A stretch of 64,000 nt of DNA from Rhizorhabdus phycosphaerae (GCF_011044255.1 NZ_CP049107.1:3903001-3967000); one strand, 5' to 3'. Counted from the first letter of the stretch, positions 15,647-28,132 are shown. Notes: generated by a model not told the origin, from the sequence alone. Made by a program: numbers and translations.

Positions 15647-16135
15647 ATGTACAAATTCGATATCGACAAGCATGGCGACAAAGCCGTCCTCTACGACGAC
15701 CTGTCGGCCGCTCTCGCCGCTCTGACGGCGGACGAACCCGACGCGATCGCCAACATGGCCAATGCGGCTGCGCTGATCTGGGAATATCTTCCGGACCTCA
15801 ACTGGGCGGGCTTTTATCGTGCGGTCGACGATGGGCTGGTGCTCGGCCCCTTCCAGGGCAAGACCGCCTGCATCCGTATTCCGTTCGGCAAGGGCGTATG
15901 TGGAACCGCCGCCGCGACCCACGAGCCGCAATGCGTCGCCGACGTCCATGAATTTCCAGGCCATATAGCCTGCGATTCGGCCTCGGCGTCGGAGCTCGTC
16001 ATGCCGATCGTCCATCAGGGGCGGCTGATCGGGGTTCTCGACCTCGACAGTCCCATCGAGGGCCGGTTCGACGAACAGGACGTCAAGGGCTGCGCCGAGC
16101 TGATGGCCGTACTGGGTCCGCGCATAGCGGGCTGA
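15647..16135 (+). CDS. msrC: GAF-type free methionine-(R)-sulfoxide reductase
   Basis: Reduces free Met-R-sulfoxide, a cytoplasmic repair activity. It is 162 aa, a single GAF domain. The Cys pattern fits fRMsr: GKGVCGTAAAT, EPQCVADVH and HIACDSASASELVMPI, with GVLDLDSP near the end. I chose ATG 15647 (MYKFDIDK); the frame opens at 15611 without a ribosome site. It is a monocistronic neighbour of the uspA-type gene. Confidence 0.88.
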   Translation: MYKFDIDKHGDKAVLYDDLSAALAALTADEPDAIANMANAAALIWEYLPDLNWAGFYRAVDDGLVLGPFQGKTACIRIPFGKGVCGTAAATHEPQCVADVHEFPGHIACDSASASELVMPIVHQGRLIGVLDLDSPIEGRFDEQDVKGCAELMAVLGPRIAG

Positions 16136-16141
16136 ACCAGC

Positions 16142-16597
16142 TCAACTGACGCGGTCGAGGGCCTCGTCGCTGAGCGAGCCTGGGATGATCATCACGGGGC
16201 AGGGGAACTGTCCCGCATCGGCGCTGGCAAAGTGGGTGACGAGCTTGCCCGGATTGCCGCTCGCCGCCGCGCCCAGCACGAGCGCCGCGACATGCGGCTG
16301 TTGCGCCAATATCTCGCGGACCACCGTAACCGGGTCCCCCTGGCGGACGGTGATCGACGGCATCACGCCGGTATCCTCGATCAGCGCGCTGGCGGCCTGT
16401 GCGACCATCGCCTCGGCCCTCAGTCGCGCCTCCTCCTCCATCGTTGCCTGGACTGCGCCCCACTGGACGAATTCCTGTTGCGGAACGAGGGCCAGGATTT
16501 CGACCGCGCCCCCCGTCTTGGTCGCCCGGCGCGCGGCAAAGCGCAATGCGACCCGCGAGGCGTCATTTTCATCGATTACAACCAGATAGGTACGCAC
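16142..16597 (-). CDS. Universal stress protein (UspA family)
   Basis: 151-aa cytoplasmic protein with one USP domain, GTG start. The N-terminal strand [11 protein letters not shown] contains the Asp that contacts the nucleotide. [15 protein letters not shown] followed by CPVMIIPG gives the G-x2-G-x9-G-like ATP-binding loop in a variant form. It is divergent from pdhC, and a perfect inverted repeat lies between their starts. Confidence 0.88.
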   Translation of the reverse strand: MRTYLVVIDENDASRVALRFAARRATKTGGAVEILALVPQQEFVQWGAVQATMEEEARLRAEAMVAQAASALIEDTGVMPSITVRQGDPVTVVREILAQQPHVAALVLGAAASGNPGKLVTHFASADAGQFPCPVMIIPGSLSDEALDRVS

Positions 16598-16617
16598 CGT
16601 CCGCCTCTCCGCCTAAT

Positions 16618-16636
16618 TTTCACCAAATAGGTGAAA
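16618..16636. promoter_or_regulatory. Inverted repeat between uspA-type gene and pdhC
   Basis: TTTCACC-AAATA-GGTGAAA is a perfect 7-bp palindrome with a 5-bp spacer. It lies 20 bp from the uspA-type start and 110 bp from pdhC. The size fits a dimeric regulator's operator; the regulator is unknown. Confidence 0.5.
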
Positions 16637-16746
16637 GGGCCCATGATTTTACCGGTTCGTCGCCATTCCCGGCCTTGACCTGCCACCGGGGAGCGGGAAT
16701 GAGTGTGGACCGCATCGACCCCATTTCCTTCCCCAGGGGACAGTTT

Positions 16747-18057
16747 ATGCCGATAGAGTTGAAGATGCCCGCCCTCTCTCCGACGATGGAAGAGGGTACT
16801 CTCGCCAAATGGCTCGTCAAGGAGGGCGACAAGGTCGGCCCCGGCGATCTGCTCGCGGAAATCGAGACCGACAAGGCGACGATGGAATATGAGGCGGTCG
16901 ACGAAGGCACGATCGCCAAGCTTCTGGTCGAGGAAGGCGCGGAAGGCGTCAAGGTCGGCACCGTCATCGCGCTGATCGCGGAGGAGGGCGAGGATGCCTC
17001 GGCCGCATCGTCCGCGCCCGCGAAGACGGAAGCCGCTCCGGCTGCTCCCGCCGCCAAGGAAGCCAAGCCGGCTGCCGACGAAAAGCCTGCGGCTCCGGCT
17101 TCCGCGCCTGCGGCAGCTTCTGCCCCGGACAATGGCGCAGAGCGTGTCAAGGCCAGTCCGCTGGCCCGCCGCCTCGCCGCCGCGCAAGGCATCGATCTTG
17201 GCCAGGTCGAAGGTTCTGGCCCTGGCGGCCGGGTCATCAAGGCCGATCTCGAAAATCTTTCGGGTGGCAAGAGCGCGCCCGTTTCGGCTGGTCCGGCTCC
17301 TGCGACAGCAAGTGCTCCCGCCGAGGCGCCAAGGCCCGCCCCTGCGCCCGTCGTGGCGCCGGACGACATTCCGCACGAGGTCGTCAAGCTGTCGAACATG
17401 CGCAAGACGATCGCGCGTCGCCTGACCGAGTCGATGCAGCAGAGCCCGCATATCTTCCTGACGGTCGATATCATGCTCGATCCGCTGCTGAAGCTGCGCG
17501 GAGAGCTCAACAAGTCGCTCGAGGCGCGCGGCGTGAAGCTGTCGGTCAACGACCTGCTGATCAAGGCGCTTGCCGTGGCACTGGTCGAGGTGCCCGATTG
17601 CAACGTGTCTTTCGCGGGCGACACGCTGATTCGCTACAAGCGGTCGGATATCTCGGTGGCTGTCGCCATTCCGGGTGGCCTGATCACGCCGATCATCAAG
17701 GGCGCCGACAGCAAGTCGATCGCGACGATCGCGACCGAGGCGAAGGACCTCGCCCAGCGCGCAAAGGACGGCAAGCTGCAGCCTGCGGAGTATCAGGGCG
17801 GCACCGCCTCGATCTCGAACATGGGCATGTTCGGTATCAAGCAGTTCACGGCCGTGATCAACCCGCCTCAGGCGATGATCATGGCGGTCGGTGCGGGCGA
17901 GAAGCGGCCTTATGTCGTCGGTGACGAGCTGACGACGGCGACGGTCATGTCGGCGACCGGCAGCTTCGACCACCGTGCGATCGACGGCGCCGTCGGCGCG
18001 CAGCTGATGCAGGCGTTCAAGCGGCTGGTCGAAAATCCGCTGGGCCTGCTCGCCTGA
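16747..18057 (+). CDS. pdhC: Pyruvate dehydrogenase E2, dihydrolipoamide acetyltransferase
   Basis: Core E2 of the pyruvate dehydrogenase complex, transferring acetyl from lipoamide to CoA. It is 436 aa. A single lipoyl domain covers 1-78 (lipoylated Lys in [12 protein letters not shown]). An Ala/Pro/Glu linker is followed by the E1/E3-binding domain (about 137-172, [17 protein letters not shown]) and a second Ala/Pro linker. The catalytic domain lies about 215-436, with the His-Asp signature [16 protein letters not shown] 16747 follows AGGGGA. The frame opens upstream at 16399 antisense to the uspA-type gene. It is followed by thioesterase and lpdA genes; E1 genes are not in the window. Confidence 0.96.
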   Translation: MPIELKMPALSPTMEEGTLAKWLVKEGDKVGPGDLLAEIETDKATMEYEAVDEGTIAKLLVEEGAEGVKVGTVIALIAEEGEDASAASSAPAKTEAAPAAPAAKEAKPAADEKPAAPASAPAAASAPDNGAERVKASPLARRLAAAQGIDLGQVEGSGPGGRVIKADLENLSGGKSAPVSAGPAPATASAPAEAPRPAPAPVVAPDDIPHEVVKLSNMRKTIARRLTESMQQSPHIFLTVDIMLDPLLKLRGELNKSLEARGVKLSVNDLLIKALAVALVEVPDCNVSFAGDTLIRYKRSDISVAVAIPGGLITPIIKGADSKSIATIATEAKDLAQRAKDGKLQPAEYQGGTASISNMGMFGIKQFTAVINPPQAMIMAVGAGEKRPYVVGDELTTATVMSATGSFDHRAIDGAVGAQLMQAFKRLVENPLGLLA

Positions 18058-18446
18058 TGGACGAGGCGGCGGAGCAGCCGCCGGCGGGCGATCCGGCGAT
18101 CCGGGTCGTCGCCATGCCGGCGGACACCAACGCCAATGGCGATATCTTCGGCGGCTGGCTCGTCAGCATGATGGATCTTGCCGCCGGGACGATCGCGTCC
18201 CAGCGGAGCCGGGGCCGTACGGCGACGATCGCGATCGACGGGATGACCTTCCATCGCCCGGTCAAGGTCGGCGACGTCGTATCGGTCTATGCCGATCTGG
18301 TCTCGGTTGGGCGGACCTCGATGAAGATCGACATCACGGCCTGGCGGCGTTCGCGCGACGGGCTGGAAGTCCAGAAAGTGACACATGCGACGTTCACCTT
18401 CGTCGCGATCGATGAACAAGGGCGGCCGCGCGCCGTCGACGAATAG
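18057..18446 (+). CDS. Acyl-CoA thioesterase, hotdog fold (YciA-like)
   Basis: 129-aa hotdog-fold thioesterase. The signature NANGDIFGGWLVSMMDLAAG carries the catalytic Asp region, followed by DGMTFHRPVKVGDVV. Such enzymes hydrolyse short or medium acyl-CoAs. Its ATG overlaps the pdhC stop (TGATG), so translation is coupled with E2 of pyruvate dehydrogenase. The substrate is unknown; position suggests a link with acetyl-CoA supply. Confidence 0.9.
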   Translation: MDEAAEQPPAGDPAIRVVAMPADTNANGDIFGGWLVSMMDLAAGTIASQRSRGRTATIAIDGMTFHRPVKVGDVVSVYADLVSVGRTSMKIDITAWRRSRDGLEVQKVTHATFTFVAIDEQGRPRAVDE

Positions 18447-18464
18447 AGCTGCAAGGAGCGGACA

Positions 18465-19877
18465 GTGGCGGATACCTACGATCTCATCGTTCTCGGATCT
18501 GGTCCTGGAGGATATGTGGCGGCGATCCGTGCGTCGCAGCTGGGGCTGAAGGTTGCGATCGTCGAGCGGGAGCTTCTGGGCGGGATCTGCCTGAACTGGG
18601 GCTGCATTCCTACGAAGGCGCTGCTGCGCTCGGCGGAGATCTTCCACCATATGAAGCATGCCAAGAGCTTCGGGCTGGAGGCGAGCGGGGTTTCGGCGGA
18701 CCTGTCGGCGGTGGTGGCGCGCTCGCGCGGGGTTGCCAAGCAGCTGAACCAGGGCGTCACGCACCTGATGAAGAAGAACAAGATCACCGTGCACATGGGC
18801 GAGGGCCGGCTGGTGGCGCCGGGCAAGCTCGCGGTGAAGGGAGACAAGGGCGAGACCGAGCTGTCGGCCAAGCACATCATCGTCGCGACGGGTGCGCGGG
18901 CTCGCGACCTGCCTTTCGCCAAGGCGGACGGCAAGCGGGTGTGGACCTATCGCCACGCGATGACGCCGAGCGAGATGCCCGCGCGTCTGCTGGTGATTGG
19001 CTCTGGCGCGATCGGGATCGAGTTCGCCAGCTTCTACAACGACATGGGCGCCGAGGTGACGGTCGTCGAGATGATGGACCGGATCGTTCCGGTCGAGGAT
19101 GCCGACGTGTCGGCCTTCCTGGAGAAGGCGCTGAAGAAGCAGGGCATGACGATCATGACCGGGGCGGGGGTCGAAGCGCTCGACGTGACCGGCTCGGGCG
19201 TGAAGGCGAAGCTCAAGGCGAAGGACGGCAAGGTCTCTGAAGCCGAGTTCAGCCATGTGATCGTGGCGGTCGGGATCGTACCGAACACCGAAAATATCGG
19301 CCTCGAGGCGGTCGGCGTGAAGGCGGAGCGCGGGATCATCGCGATCGACGGGCTGTGCCGGACGAACGTGCCGGGCATCTGGGCGATCGGCGACGTGACG
19401 CCGGGGCCGTGGCTGGCCCACAAGGCGAGCCATGAGGGCGTGATCGCGGCCGAGGCGATCGCGCAGGCGCTGGGCAACACCGACGTCCACCCGCATGCGA
19501 TGGACAAGGCGAACATTCCGGGCTGCACCTATTGCCACCCGCAGGTGGCGAGCGTGGGGCTGACCGAGGCGAAGGCGGTCGAGGCGGGGCATGAGGTGAA
19601 GGTCGGAACCTTCCCCTTCGTCGGCAACGGCAAAGCGATCGCGCTGGGCGAGGCGGAAGGCTTCGTGAAGACGGTGTTCGATGCGAAGACGGGCGAGCTG
19701 CTCGGCGCGCATATGGTCGGCGCCGAGGTGACCGAGATGATCCAGGGCTATGTCGTGGGCAAGACGCTCGAGACGACCGAGGCCGAACTGATCAACACGG
19801 TCTTCCCGCACCCGACCATCAGCGAGGCGATGCACGAAAGCGTCCTCGCCGCCTATGGACGCGCGATCCACATCTGA
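18465..19877 (+). CDS. lpdA: Dihydrolipoyl dehydrogenase (E3)
   Basis: FAD/NAD flavoprotein that reoxidises dihydrolipoamide in 2-oxo-acid dehydrogenase complexes. It is 470 aa, GTG start with AAGGAG upstream. FAD-binding LGSGPGGYVAAIRASQLG lies at the N-terminus; the redox disulfide is in GGICLNWGCIPTKALL; the NAD-binding motif is VIGSGAIGIEFASFY; and the C-terminal catalytic HPTISE His-Glu pair is present. It completes the pdhC-thioesterase-lpdA operon, so it is likely the PDH E3. Confidence 0.96.
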   Translation: MADTYDLIVLGSGPGGYVAAIRASQLGLKVAIVERELLGGICLNWGCIPTKALLRSAEIFHHMKHAKSFGLEASGVSADLSAVVARSRGVAKQLNQGVTHLMKKNKITVHMGEGRLVAPGKLAVKGDKGETELSAKHIIVATGARARDLPFAKADGKRVWTYRHAMTPSEMPARLLVIGSGAIGIEFASFYNDMGAEVTVVEMMDRIVPVEDADVSAFLEKALKKQGMTIMTGAGVEALDVTGSGVKAKLKAKDGKVSEAEFSHVIVAVGIVPNTENIGLEAVGVKAERGIIAIDGLCRTNVPGIWAIGDVTPGPWLAHKASHEGVIAAEAIAQALGNTDVHPHAMDKANIPGCTYCHPQVASVGLTEAKAVEAGHEVKVGTFPFVGNGKAIALGEAEGFVKTVFDAKTGELLGAHMVGAEVTEMIQGYVVGKTLETTEAELINTVFPHPTISEAMHESVLAAYGRAIHI

Positions 19878-19896
19878 GGTTGGTCGGAGATAGGCG

Positions 19897-19918
19897 GCGG
19901 CGCGCTTCGGCGCGCCGC
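19897..19918. terminator. GC-rich hairpin between lpdA and the convergent carboxypeptidase gene
   Basis: A perfect 9-bp stem GCGGCGCGC/GCGCGCCGC closes a UUCG tetraloop in the 45-bp gap between convergent genes. No T-tract follows on either strand, so it may act as a bidirectional Rho-assisted end or 3' stabiliser. Confidence 0.4.
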
Positions 19919-19922
19919 GCCG

Positions 19923-20882
19923 TTATTCGCTGTCGCCTTCTTCGACGTTCAGCGCCGCGATCTGCGGCATCGGGCGCAGGCTTCGGTTGAGCGCGAAGCC
20001 TGAGCTGGCGAGCAGGGCGGTCATATCCCCGTTGCCGCCGTTGCGACGGATTTCGAGGGCGGTGAAGCCCGCGTTGAGCAGCGATGTGATGTCGCGGTCG
20101 CGCTGCCAGCCCGAGGGTGAGCCCAGCACGACGGCGATCAGGCGGCGTCCATTGCGAACGGCAGAGGCTGTCAGGGTGAAGCCGCTGTCGTTCGTGAAGC
20201 CGGTCTTGATCCCGTCGACTCCCGGGACCACGCCGAGCAGCTTGTTGTGGTTCGCCATGCGCAGGCGGCCATAGCTGACGCTCTGCTCGGCGAAACATCC
20301 ATAATAGTTCGGGTGGTTGCGGATCATCGCGGCCGAAAGAATGGCGATGTCCTGCGCCGAGCTGAAATGCGCGGGATCGGGGAGGCCGCTGGCATTGGCG
20401 TACATCGTTTGCCGCATGCCCAGCTGGCGCGCCTTGGCGGTCATCAGCCGGGCGAAATTCTGCTCGGTGCCGCCGATCTTCTCAGCCAGTGCTACGGCGA
20501 CATCATTGGCGGACTTGACTGCCACCACCTTGATCGCATCTTCGACGGACAGCGACTGGCCCGGCGCGAGGCCCAGCTTCGAAGGTCGCTGGCTGGCGGC
20601 GTGCGGCGTCATCACCACGCGATCGTCGGGCCGCAGTCTGCCGGACTCCAGCGCATCGAACACCAGATAGAGGGTCATGACCTTCGTGATGGACGCGGGA
20701 TGGCGGATCGCGGTCGCCTGTTCGGCGTAGAGTATCTCGTTGGTGCCGGCGTCCATCAGCACCGTCGCGAAGCGCGGGAGGCCAAGCGGGCTCGCCGCTG
20801 CAATCGGGGCGACGGGAAGGGCGGTCGACGTGCCGATCAGCGCGATCGCCGCCGCCGCTTGGCCGAAAATGGTCCTGAGCAC
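19923..20882 (-). CDS. D-alanyl-D-alanine carboxypeptidase (penicillin-binding protein, S11)
   Basis: Trims the terminal D-Ala of peptidoglycan stem peptides in the periplasm. It is 319 aa, GTG start with AGGGGGG upstream. The signal peptide is about 1-30. Penicilloyl-serine motifs are all present: S64-x-x-K (PASITK), SAN (VKSAND) and KTG (GIKTGFTNDSG). It lacks an obvious C-terminal amphipathic anchor helix. It precedes two L,D-transpeptidase-type genes on the same strand, forming a cell-wall cluster. Confidence 0.94.
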   Translation of the reverse strand: MLRTIFGQAAAAIALIGTSTALPVAPIAAASPLGLPRFATVLMDAGTNEILYAEQATAIRHPASITKVMTLYLVFDALESGRLRPDDRVVMTPHAASQRPSKLGLAPGQSLSVEDAIKVVAVKSANDVAVALAEKIGGTEQNFARLMTAKARQLGMRQTMYANASGLPDPAHFSSAQDIAILSAAMIRNHPNYYGCFAEQSVSYGRLRMANHNKLLGVVPGVDGIKTGFTNDSGFTLTASAVRNGRRLIAVVLGSPSGWQRDRDITSLLNAGFTALEIRRNGGNGDMTALLASSGFALNRSLRPMPQIAALNVEEGDSE

Positions 20883-21007
20883 GATCCAGCCCCCCTCTGT
20901 TACCGACCAGACGAGGCTGATTCTAAACGAGAAATTGGAGCGATGACAGCCAAGCCGTTTGTCATGGGCGCGGTGCTCGACTCGTTTTCTGCACGGGTCG
21001 ACTCATT

Positions 21008-21631
21008 TCAGGCGAGGTCGACCTTGTCGGCATAGATCAGCCGCCCCGGCCCCAGCCGCTCCATGACCTGGGCCAGATCGGATTCGCCGAAGGCGAAGCA
21101 GCCCTCGGACCGTCCGAGCTTGCCATGCTGTGCGATCATGCTTTTTTCGGCGTACCAGGCGCCGTGGATAACCACGGCGCGGGCGCGCGCATTGCTGTTC
21201 GTCGGGTCGAGCCCATCGATGCGGCGCGAGCGGCCATGGTTGCCATAATATTCCTCGGCCGTGACGAAGGCGCCGCTCGAAGACGCCGCCGAGCCCGGTT
21301 GGTTGGAGAAACGCTGCAGCCAACCGGTATGGCTAGGATCCGAACCGCGGCCATGCGCAACCAGCAGGCTGGTCACCTTGCCCGAGGCGACGTCGAGCAT
21401 GTGAAAGCGCGGCGACGAGGATGCGGCATCGAAATCACAGATTCCGATCAGGTCGCGATATCGTATGCGCGATACATGGCGGCTCATGGCAGCCAGTGCA
21501 CGCTGCCGCACTTCGGTGCGAAGTCCCGCTGTAGAAGATAGGGGAGCGGCCAGAAGCCGATCCGCTCCACTCATGCCCAGCCCCGCGATCAATCCGGCGC
21601 CCAGCAGTGCACGCCGGGTGACCGGCGTCAT
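21008..21631 (-). CDS. YkuD_2-type murein L,D-transpeptidase catalytic domain protein
   Basis: 207-aa exported protein with a Tat-like signal (TRRALLGAGLIAGLG). The catalytic region has VVIHGAWYAE and GRSEGCFAF, the His and Cys of the YkuD_2 family. The family resembles L,D-transpeptidases, but its reaction is poorly known. I chose ATG 21631; a TTG at 21646 is also possible. Another L,D-transpeptidase gene lies upstream on the same strand. Confidence 0.88.
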   Translation of the reverse strand: MTPVTRRALLGAGLIAGLGMSGADRLLAAPLSSTAGLRTEVRQRALAAMSRHVSRIRYRDLIGICDFDAASSSPRFHMLDVASGKVTSLLVAHGRGSDPSHTGWLQRFSNQPGSAASSSGAFVTAEEYYGNHGRSRRIDGLDPTNSNARARAVVIHGAWYAEKSMIAQHGKLGRSEGCFAFGESDLAQVMERLGPGRLIYADKVDLA

Positions 21632-21813
21632 CGAACCATGTTGCAAATGCCCAACCCGCTATGAAAACCGTGATGGGTTATACATAGCGGACAAGGTTAA
21701 TTTTTACATTGGCATAAACCGCAATTGTTCCGCCACCGTCGGATATCGATCCCTTTCCTTGCACGATTCATCGCTGCATCGCGGTAAGGATCGTCAGGAC
21801 TTGTGCCGTGAGT

Positions 21814-23094
21814 CTATCGCACTGCCATCACTGCTGCCCGCCCCGGCGCCTCCCCGAGCTGGGCTATCATGGCTCCATCGCGCTTATACGGATCCCCGAT
21901 CCTGTTGATGTGTCCGTCTGGGCTGGCCTCTACGGTGAAATAGGTCAGATAGACCGGAATGCTTTTCTGGAGCTGGAACACTTTCGTCCTGGACGGATCG
22001 GCCAAGGCGTCGTCAAGCTGCATTTGATCATGCAACAGCGCGGCGAGACCTTCGATATTCTCCACTCGCACGCAGCCATGGCTGAGCGCGCGGTTTTCGC
22101 GGTTGAAAACGCTGTGATTGGGCGTGTCGTGCAGATAGATGGCATCGGGGTTCGGCATGTCGATCTTGATCCGGCCCAAGGCGTTGGTCGGCCCCGGTGC
22201 CTGCCAGAGCATGCGGTCGCCGCCGTAGCTCTTCCATTGGAAGCCGCGGCCTTTTGGCATGCCTTTGTTCGAGATGCTTTTGGGTACCGTCCAGCCGGGG
22301 TTGGCCACGATCGACTGGGCGTGAAGGGCTAGCTGCGGCGTCGGTGTGCGGGGGGAGCCCACGACCACATTGTAGCTGGCCCGCTCCATCCCATCGGACA
22401 TGACGCTAAGCCTGTAGGACGGAATGTTCACGTAGAGATAGTGCTGGCCAAGCTCACGCGGCATCCACCGCCACCGCTCCATATTGGCCCGGATCGCGGC
22501 CCTCTCTGCCGTGTCGCCGGATTTAGCATAGGCTAACTTCAGGGCAGCGTAGCGCTCATCCGTCGGGAGCAGGTCACGCAACCACTGGCCAACGCGATGT
22601 TCTGCCAAAGCGCTGTCGAGTCCGGCGGATATCTGCGCGGACGTCATCGGTGCGGGCATCTTCCAGTCGAACCGCGTCTTGTCCTCGATCGCGCCATTGG
22701 CAAAATCATTGGCTAGTGCCAGGGCGATGCCCTGCGCGAGCGCGTCGAGGCCGGGTTCCGGCCGACGGTTTTCGACGGCGTCACGAAGCGGGGCTGTGGA
22801 ATAGGCGGACGGATCAAGCCCTTCTTCCGCGCTGGCATCGACCGCGTTCAGAAGTTCGCGGAGGTCGGAAACGGACCAGCGCGCAGCCGGCACGGCAGAG
22901 GCGGCGATGGGTGCGCTGGCCGTTTCGCTTGTCGTTCCCGCCGGTGCCGTGCCGTCGAAGCACAGGGCGGTTACCGCAACCAGGGGAAGGGCGGCCAGCA
23001 GGCGCAGCGGCTTGAACCGCCGCTGCTGCCGACGGGTGAAGCCGATCGATCCTCCGGCGGAAAAATTGGGTTTGGTTGTGTCGATGATCGACAT
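21814..23094 (-). CDS. L,D-transpeptidase (YcbB-like)
   Basis: 426-aa periplasmic enzyme that makes 3-3 cross-links in peptidoglycan or related bonds. An N-terminal membrane anchor/signal lies at about 30-47. A helical YcbB-type domain covers about 75-215, then the YkuD catalytic domain about 225-390 with HDTPNHSVFNRENRALSHGC (catalytic His and Cys in SHGCVRV). The frame is open to 23595, but the upstream part is antisense to cutA; ATG 23094 gives the family N-terminus. Confidence 0.92.
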   Translation of the reverse strand: MSIIDTTKPNFSAGGSIGFTRRQQRRFKPLRLLAALPLVAVTALCFDGTAPAGTTSETASAPIAASAVPAARWSVSDLRELLNAVDASAEEGLDPSAYSTAPLRDAVENRRPEPGLDALAQGIALALANDFANGAIEDKTRFDWKMPAPMTSAQISAGLDSALAEHRVGQWLRDLLPTDERYAALKLAYAKSGDTAERAAIRANMERWRWMPRELGQHYLYVNIPSYRLSVMSDGMERASYNVVVGSPRTPTPQLALHAQSIVANPGWTVPKSISNKGMPKGRGFQWKSYGGDRMLWQAPGPTNALGRIKIDMPNPDAIYLHDTPNHSVFNRENRALSHGCVRVENIEGLAALLHDQMQLDDALADPSRTKVFQLQKSIPVYLTYFTVEASPDGHINRIGDPYKRDGAMIAQLGEAPGRAAVMAVR

Positions 23095-23256
23095 GGCGGA
23101 CCTCCCGGACGTTATGCGGAAAAAACGTCCAGGCGCATTGATTGATCCCTTGACTTTCTCGAAAATAGGATGGCCGCTCCGTGGAACCGGAGCGGCGCCA
23201 AAGCGTGCCGCAATGCGAGCAGCATTGGCTTTCGGGCACAGGAGCGGGAAATTCGA

Positions 23257-23574
23257 ATGATTCTGGTGATGACGACCTGCTCCACGCCTGAAGAGGCGGA
23301 TCGCATTGCCAGCCTGCTCGTGGAGGAGCGGCTCGCGGCCTGCGTCCAGATTCAGGCGGCGCAAAGCGTCTATCGCTGGGCCGGCCGCATCGAGAGAGCC
23401 GGGGAGTGGACCCTGCAGATAAAGACCAGCGAGGCCCTGGCCGATGCAGTGCGCGACCGCATAACGAGCCTCCACAGCTATGACCTTCCCGAATTCGTCG
23501 TGCTGAGGGCTGACAGCGCATCGACCGCCTATGCTACATGGGTGGAAGCCGAAACCGGATCCGACCATCGCTGA
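23257..23574 (+). CDS. cutA: Divalent-cation tolerance protein CutA
   Basis: 105-aa trimeric CutA1-like protein of the cytoplasm. It has ILVMTTCSTPEEADRIA at the N-terminus, LVEERLAACVQI, and the conserved W(T)LQIKTSE and YDLPEFVVL segments. The family is linked to copper or divalent-metal tolerance, and its mechanism is unsettled. ATG 23257 follows AGGAGCGGG. It is divergent from the L,D-transpeptidase gene and upstream of the str operon. Confidence 0.93.
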   Translation: MILVMTTCSTPEEADRIASLLVEERLAACVQIQAAQSVYRWAGRIERAGEWTLQIKTSEALADAVRDRITSLHSYDLPEFVVLRADSASTAYATWVEAETGSDHR

Positions 23575-23657
23575 CCCGCTTCGCCGACGAGCCACCCGCC
23601 GGATCGGCGGGCCCTTCGTTCGCGGGAACCCTCTTGCGCGACATCCGGTCGCGCCGG

Positions 23658-23686
23658 TTGACCCGATCCGACTCCTTCTCTATAGG
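23658..23686 (+). promoter_or_regulatory. Sigma-70-type promoter for the str operon
   Basis: TTGACC (23658-23663), a 17-bp spacer and TATAGG (23681-23686) are a near-consensus promoter. It would give an rpsL leader of about 175-180 nt. It is the only good match between cutA and rpsL. Confidence 0.72.
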
Positions 23687-23870
23687 CGCGCCCTTGCTCG
23701 GAGACGGTCCGCCGACTCCGGGTGAGCTGAACATTGCCGTTGCGTGTGATGGCCCGGGGGGTCTGGTTTGACCGCCGGGGTCTTCGTGCATTTCCGCGTT
23801 ACCGCTCACGGGCGGTGCGGGAAAGGCTATTCGGGCAGCGGTAAAGTAACTCTTAGAGGTGAAGGGCTTC

Positions 23871-24242
23871 ATGCCAACGATCAATCAGCTGATCCGCAAG
23901 GGTCGGGAACCGCAGAAGGCCAAGTCCAAGGTCCCTGCGATGGAAAAGAACCCGCAGAAGCGCGGCGTTTGCACGCGCGTCTACACGACGACCCCGAAGA
24001 AGCCGAACTCGGCGCTGCGCAAGGTGGCCAAGGTCCGCCTGACCAACAGCCGCGAAGTGATCAGCTACATTCCGGGCGAAGGCCACAACCTCCAGGAGCA
24101 CTCGGTGGTCCTGATCCGCGGTGGCCGTGTGCGCGACCTTCCGGGTGTGCGCTATCACGTTCTCCGCGGCGTGCTCGACACGCAGGGTGTCAAGGATCGC
24201 AAGCAGAGCCGTTCGAAGTACGGCGCCAAGCGTCCTAAGTAA
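23871..24242 (+). CDS. rpsL: 30S ribosomal protein S12
   Basis: Decoding-centre protein, 123 aa. The conserved loops [14 protein letters not shown] (K43, K44) and [13 protein letters not shown] are present. At position 88 (Met counted) the codon CGC gives Arg, where most bacteria have Lys; K88R is a classical streptomycin-resistance substitution. ATG 23871 follows AGAGGTGAAGG; the GTG 12 nt upstream is not needed. First gene of the str operon. Confidence 0.98.
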
Positions 24243-24255
24243 GAGGTAGATCGAA

Positions 24256-24726
24256 ATGGCTCGTCGTCGCCGCCCAGAAAAGCGCGAAATCCTTCCCGAT
24301 CCGAAGTTCGGGGATGTCGTGCTCAGCAAGTTCATGAACAGCGTCATGCTCGACGGCAAGAAGTCCGTCGCAGAAGGCATCGTCTATGGTGCCTTGGAAA
24401 CCATCGAGACCCGCGCCAAGCGCGAGCCGCTCGGCGTGTTCCATGACGCCCTCAACAATGTGAAGCCGGGCATCGAGGTCCGCAGCCGCCGCGTCGGTGG
24501 CGCGACCTATCAGGTTCCCGTCGAGGTCCGTCCGGAGCGTTCGCAGGCTCTCGCCATCCGTTGGCTCATCAACGCAGCGCGTTCGCGCTCGGAGCACACC
24601 ATGGCCGGCCGCCTGTCGGGCGAACTGATGGATGCCGCGAACAACCGTGGCAATGCGGTCAAGAAGCGTGAAGACACGCACCGCATGGCCGAAGCGAACC
24701 GCGCCTTCAGCCACTACCGCTGGTAA
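24256..24726 (+). CDS. rpsG: 30S ribosomal protein S7
   Basis: Primary 16S rRNA-binding protein that nucleates the head of the 30S subunit, 156 aa, normal length. [20 protein letters not shown] and the conserved [16 protein letters not shown] region are present. It lies 13 nt after rpsL. In enterobacteria S7 is the translational repressor of str; a long hairpin after the gene could serve regulation here. Confidence 0.98.
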   Translation: MARRRRPEKREILPDPKFGDVVLSKFMNSVMLDGKKSVAEGIVYGALETIETRAKREPLGVFHDALNNVKPGIEVRSRRVGGATYQVPVEVRPERSQALAIRWLINAARSRSEHTMAGRLSGELMDAANNRGNAVKKREDTHRMAEANRAFSHYRW

Positions 24727-24743
24727 CAATCCTGTCCATATCG

Positions 24744-24774
24744 TCGGGGTAGGGGAGACGGCTCCCCACCCCGA
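24744..24774 (+). other. Strong hairpin between rpsG and fusA
   Basis: TCGGGGT(A)GGGGAG pairs with CTCCCCACCCCGA around an ACGG loop: 13 bp with one bulged A. No U-run follows directly. It sits in the 66-bp gap before fusA, so it may be an RNA-processing, stability or weak termination signal that tunes the S7/EF-G ratio. Confidence 0.6.
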
Positions 24775-24792
24775 CATCGGAGTTTTCAGATC

Positions 24793-26865
<2,073 letters not shown>

Positions 26866-26941
26866 TCCGAAATTTGTGGTTATGGGCGCGTCCGCATCGG
26901 GCGGCGCGTCCAGCAATTGATTCGAAGAGAAGAGGCAAAAA

Positions 26942-28132
<1,191 letters not shown>

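Noticed and set aside
17910-19871. Long antisense frame opposite lpdA
   Set aside because: His/Asp/Arg-rich shadow composition; lpdA motifs are complete on the plus strand.
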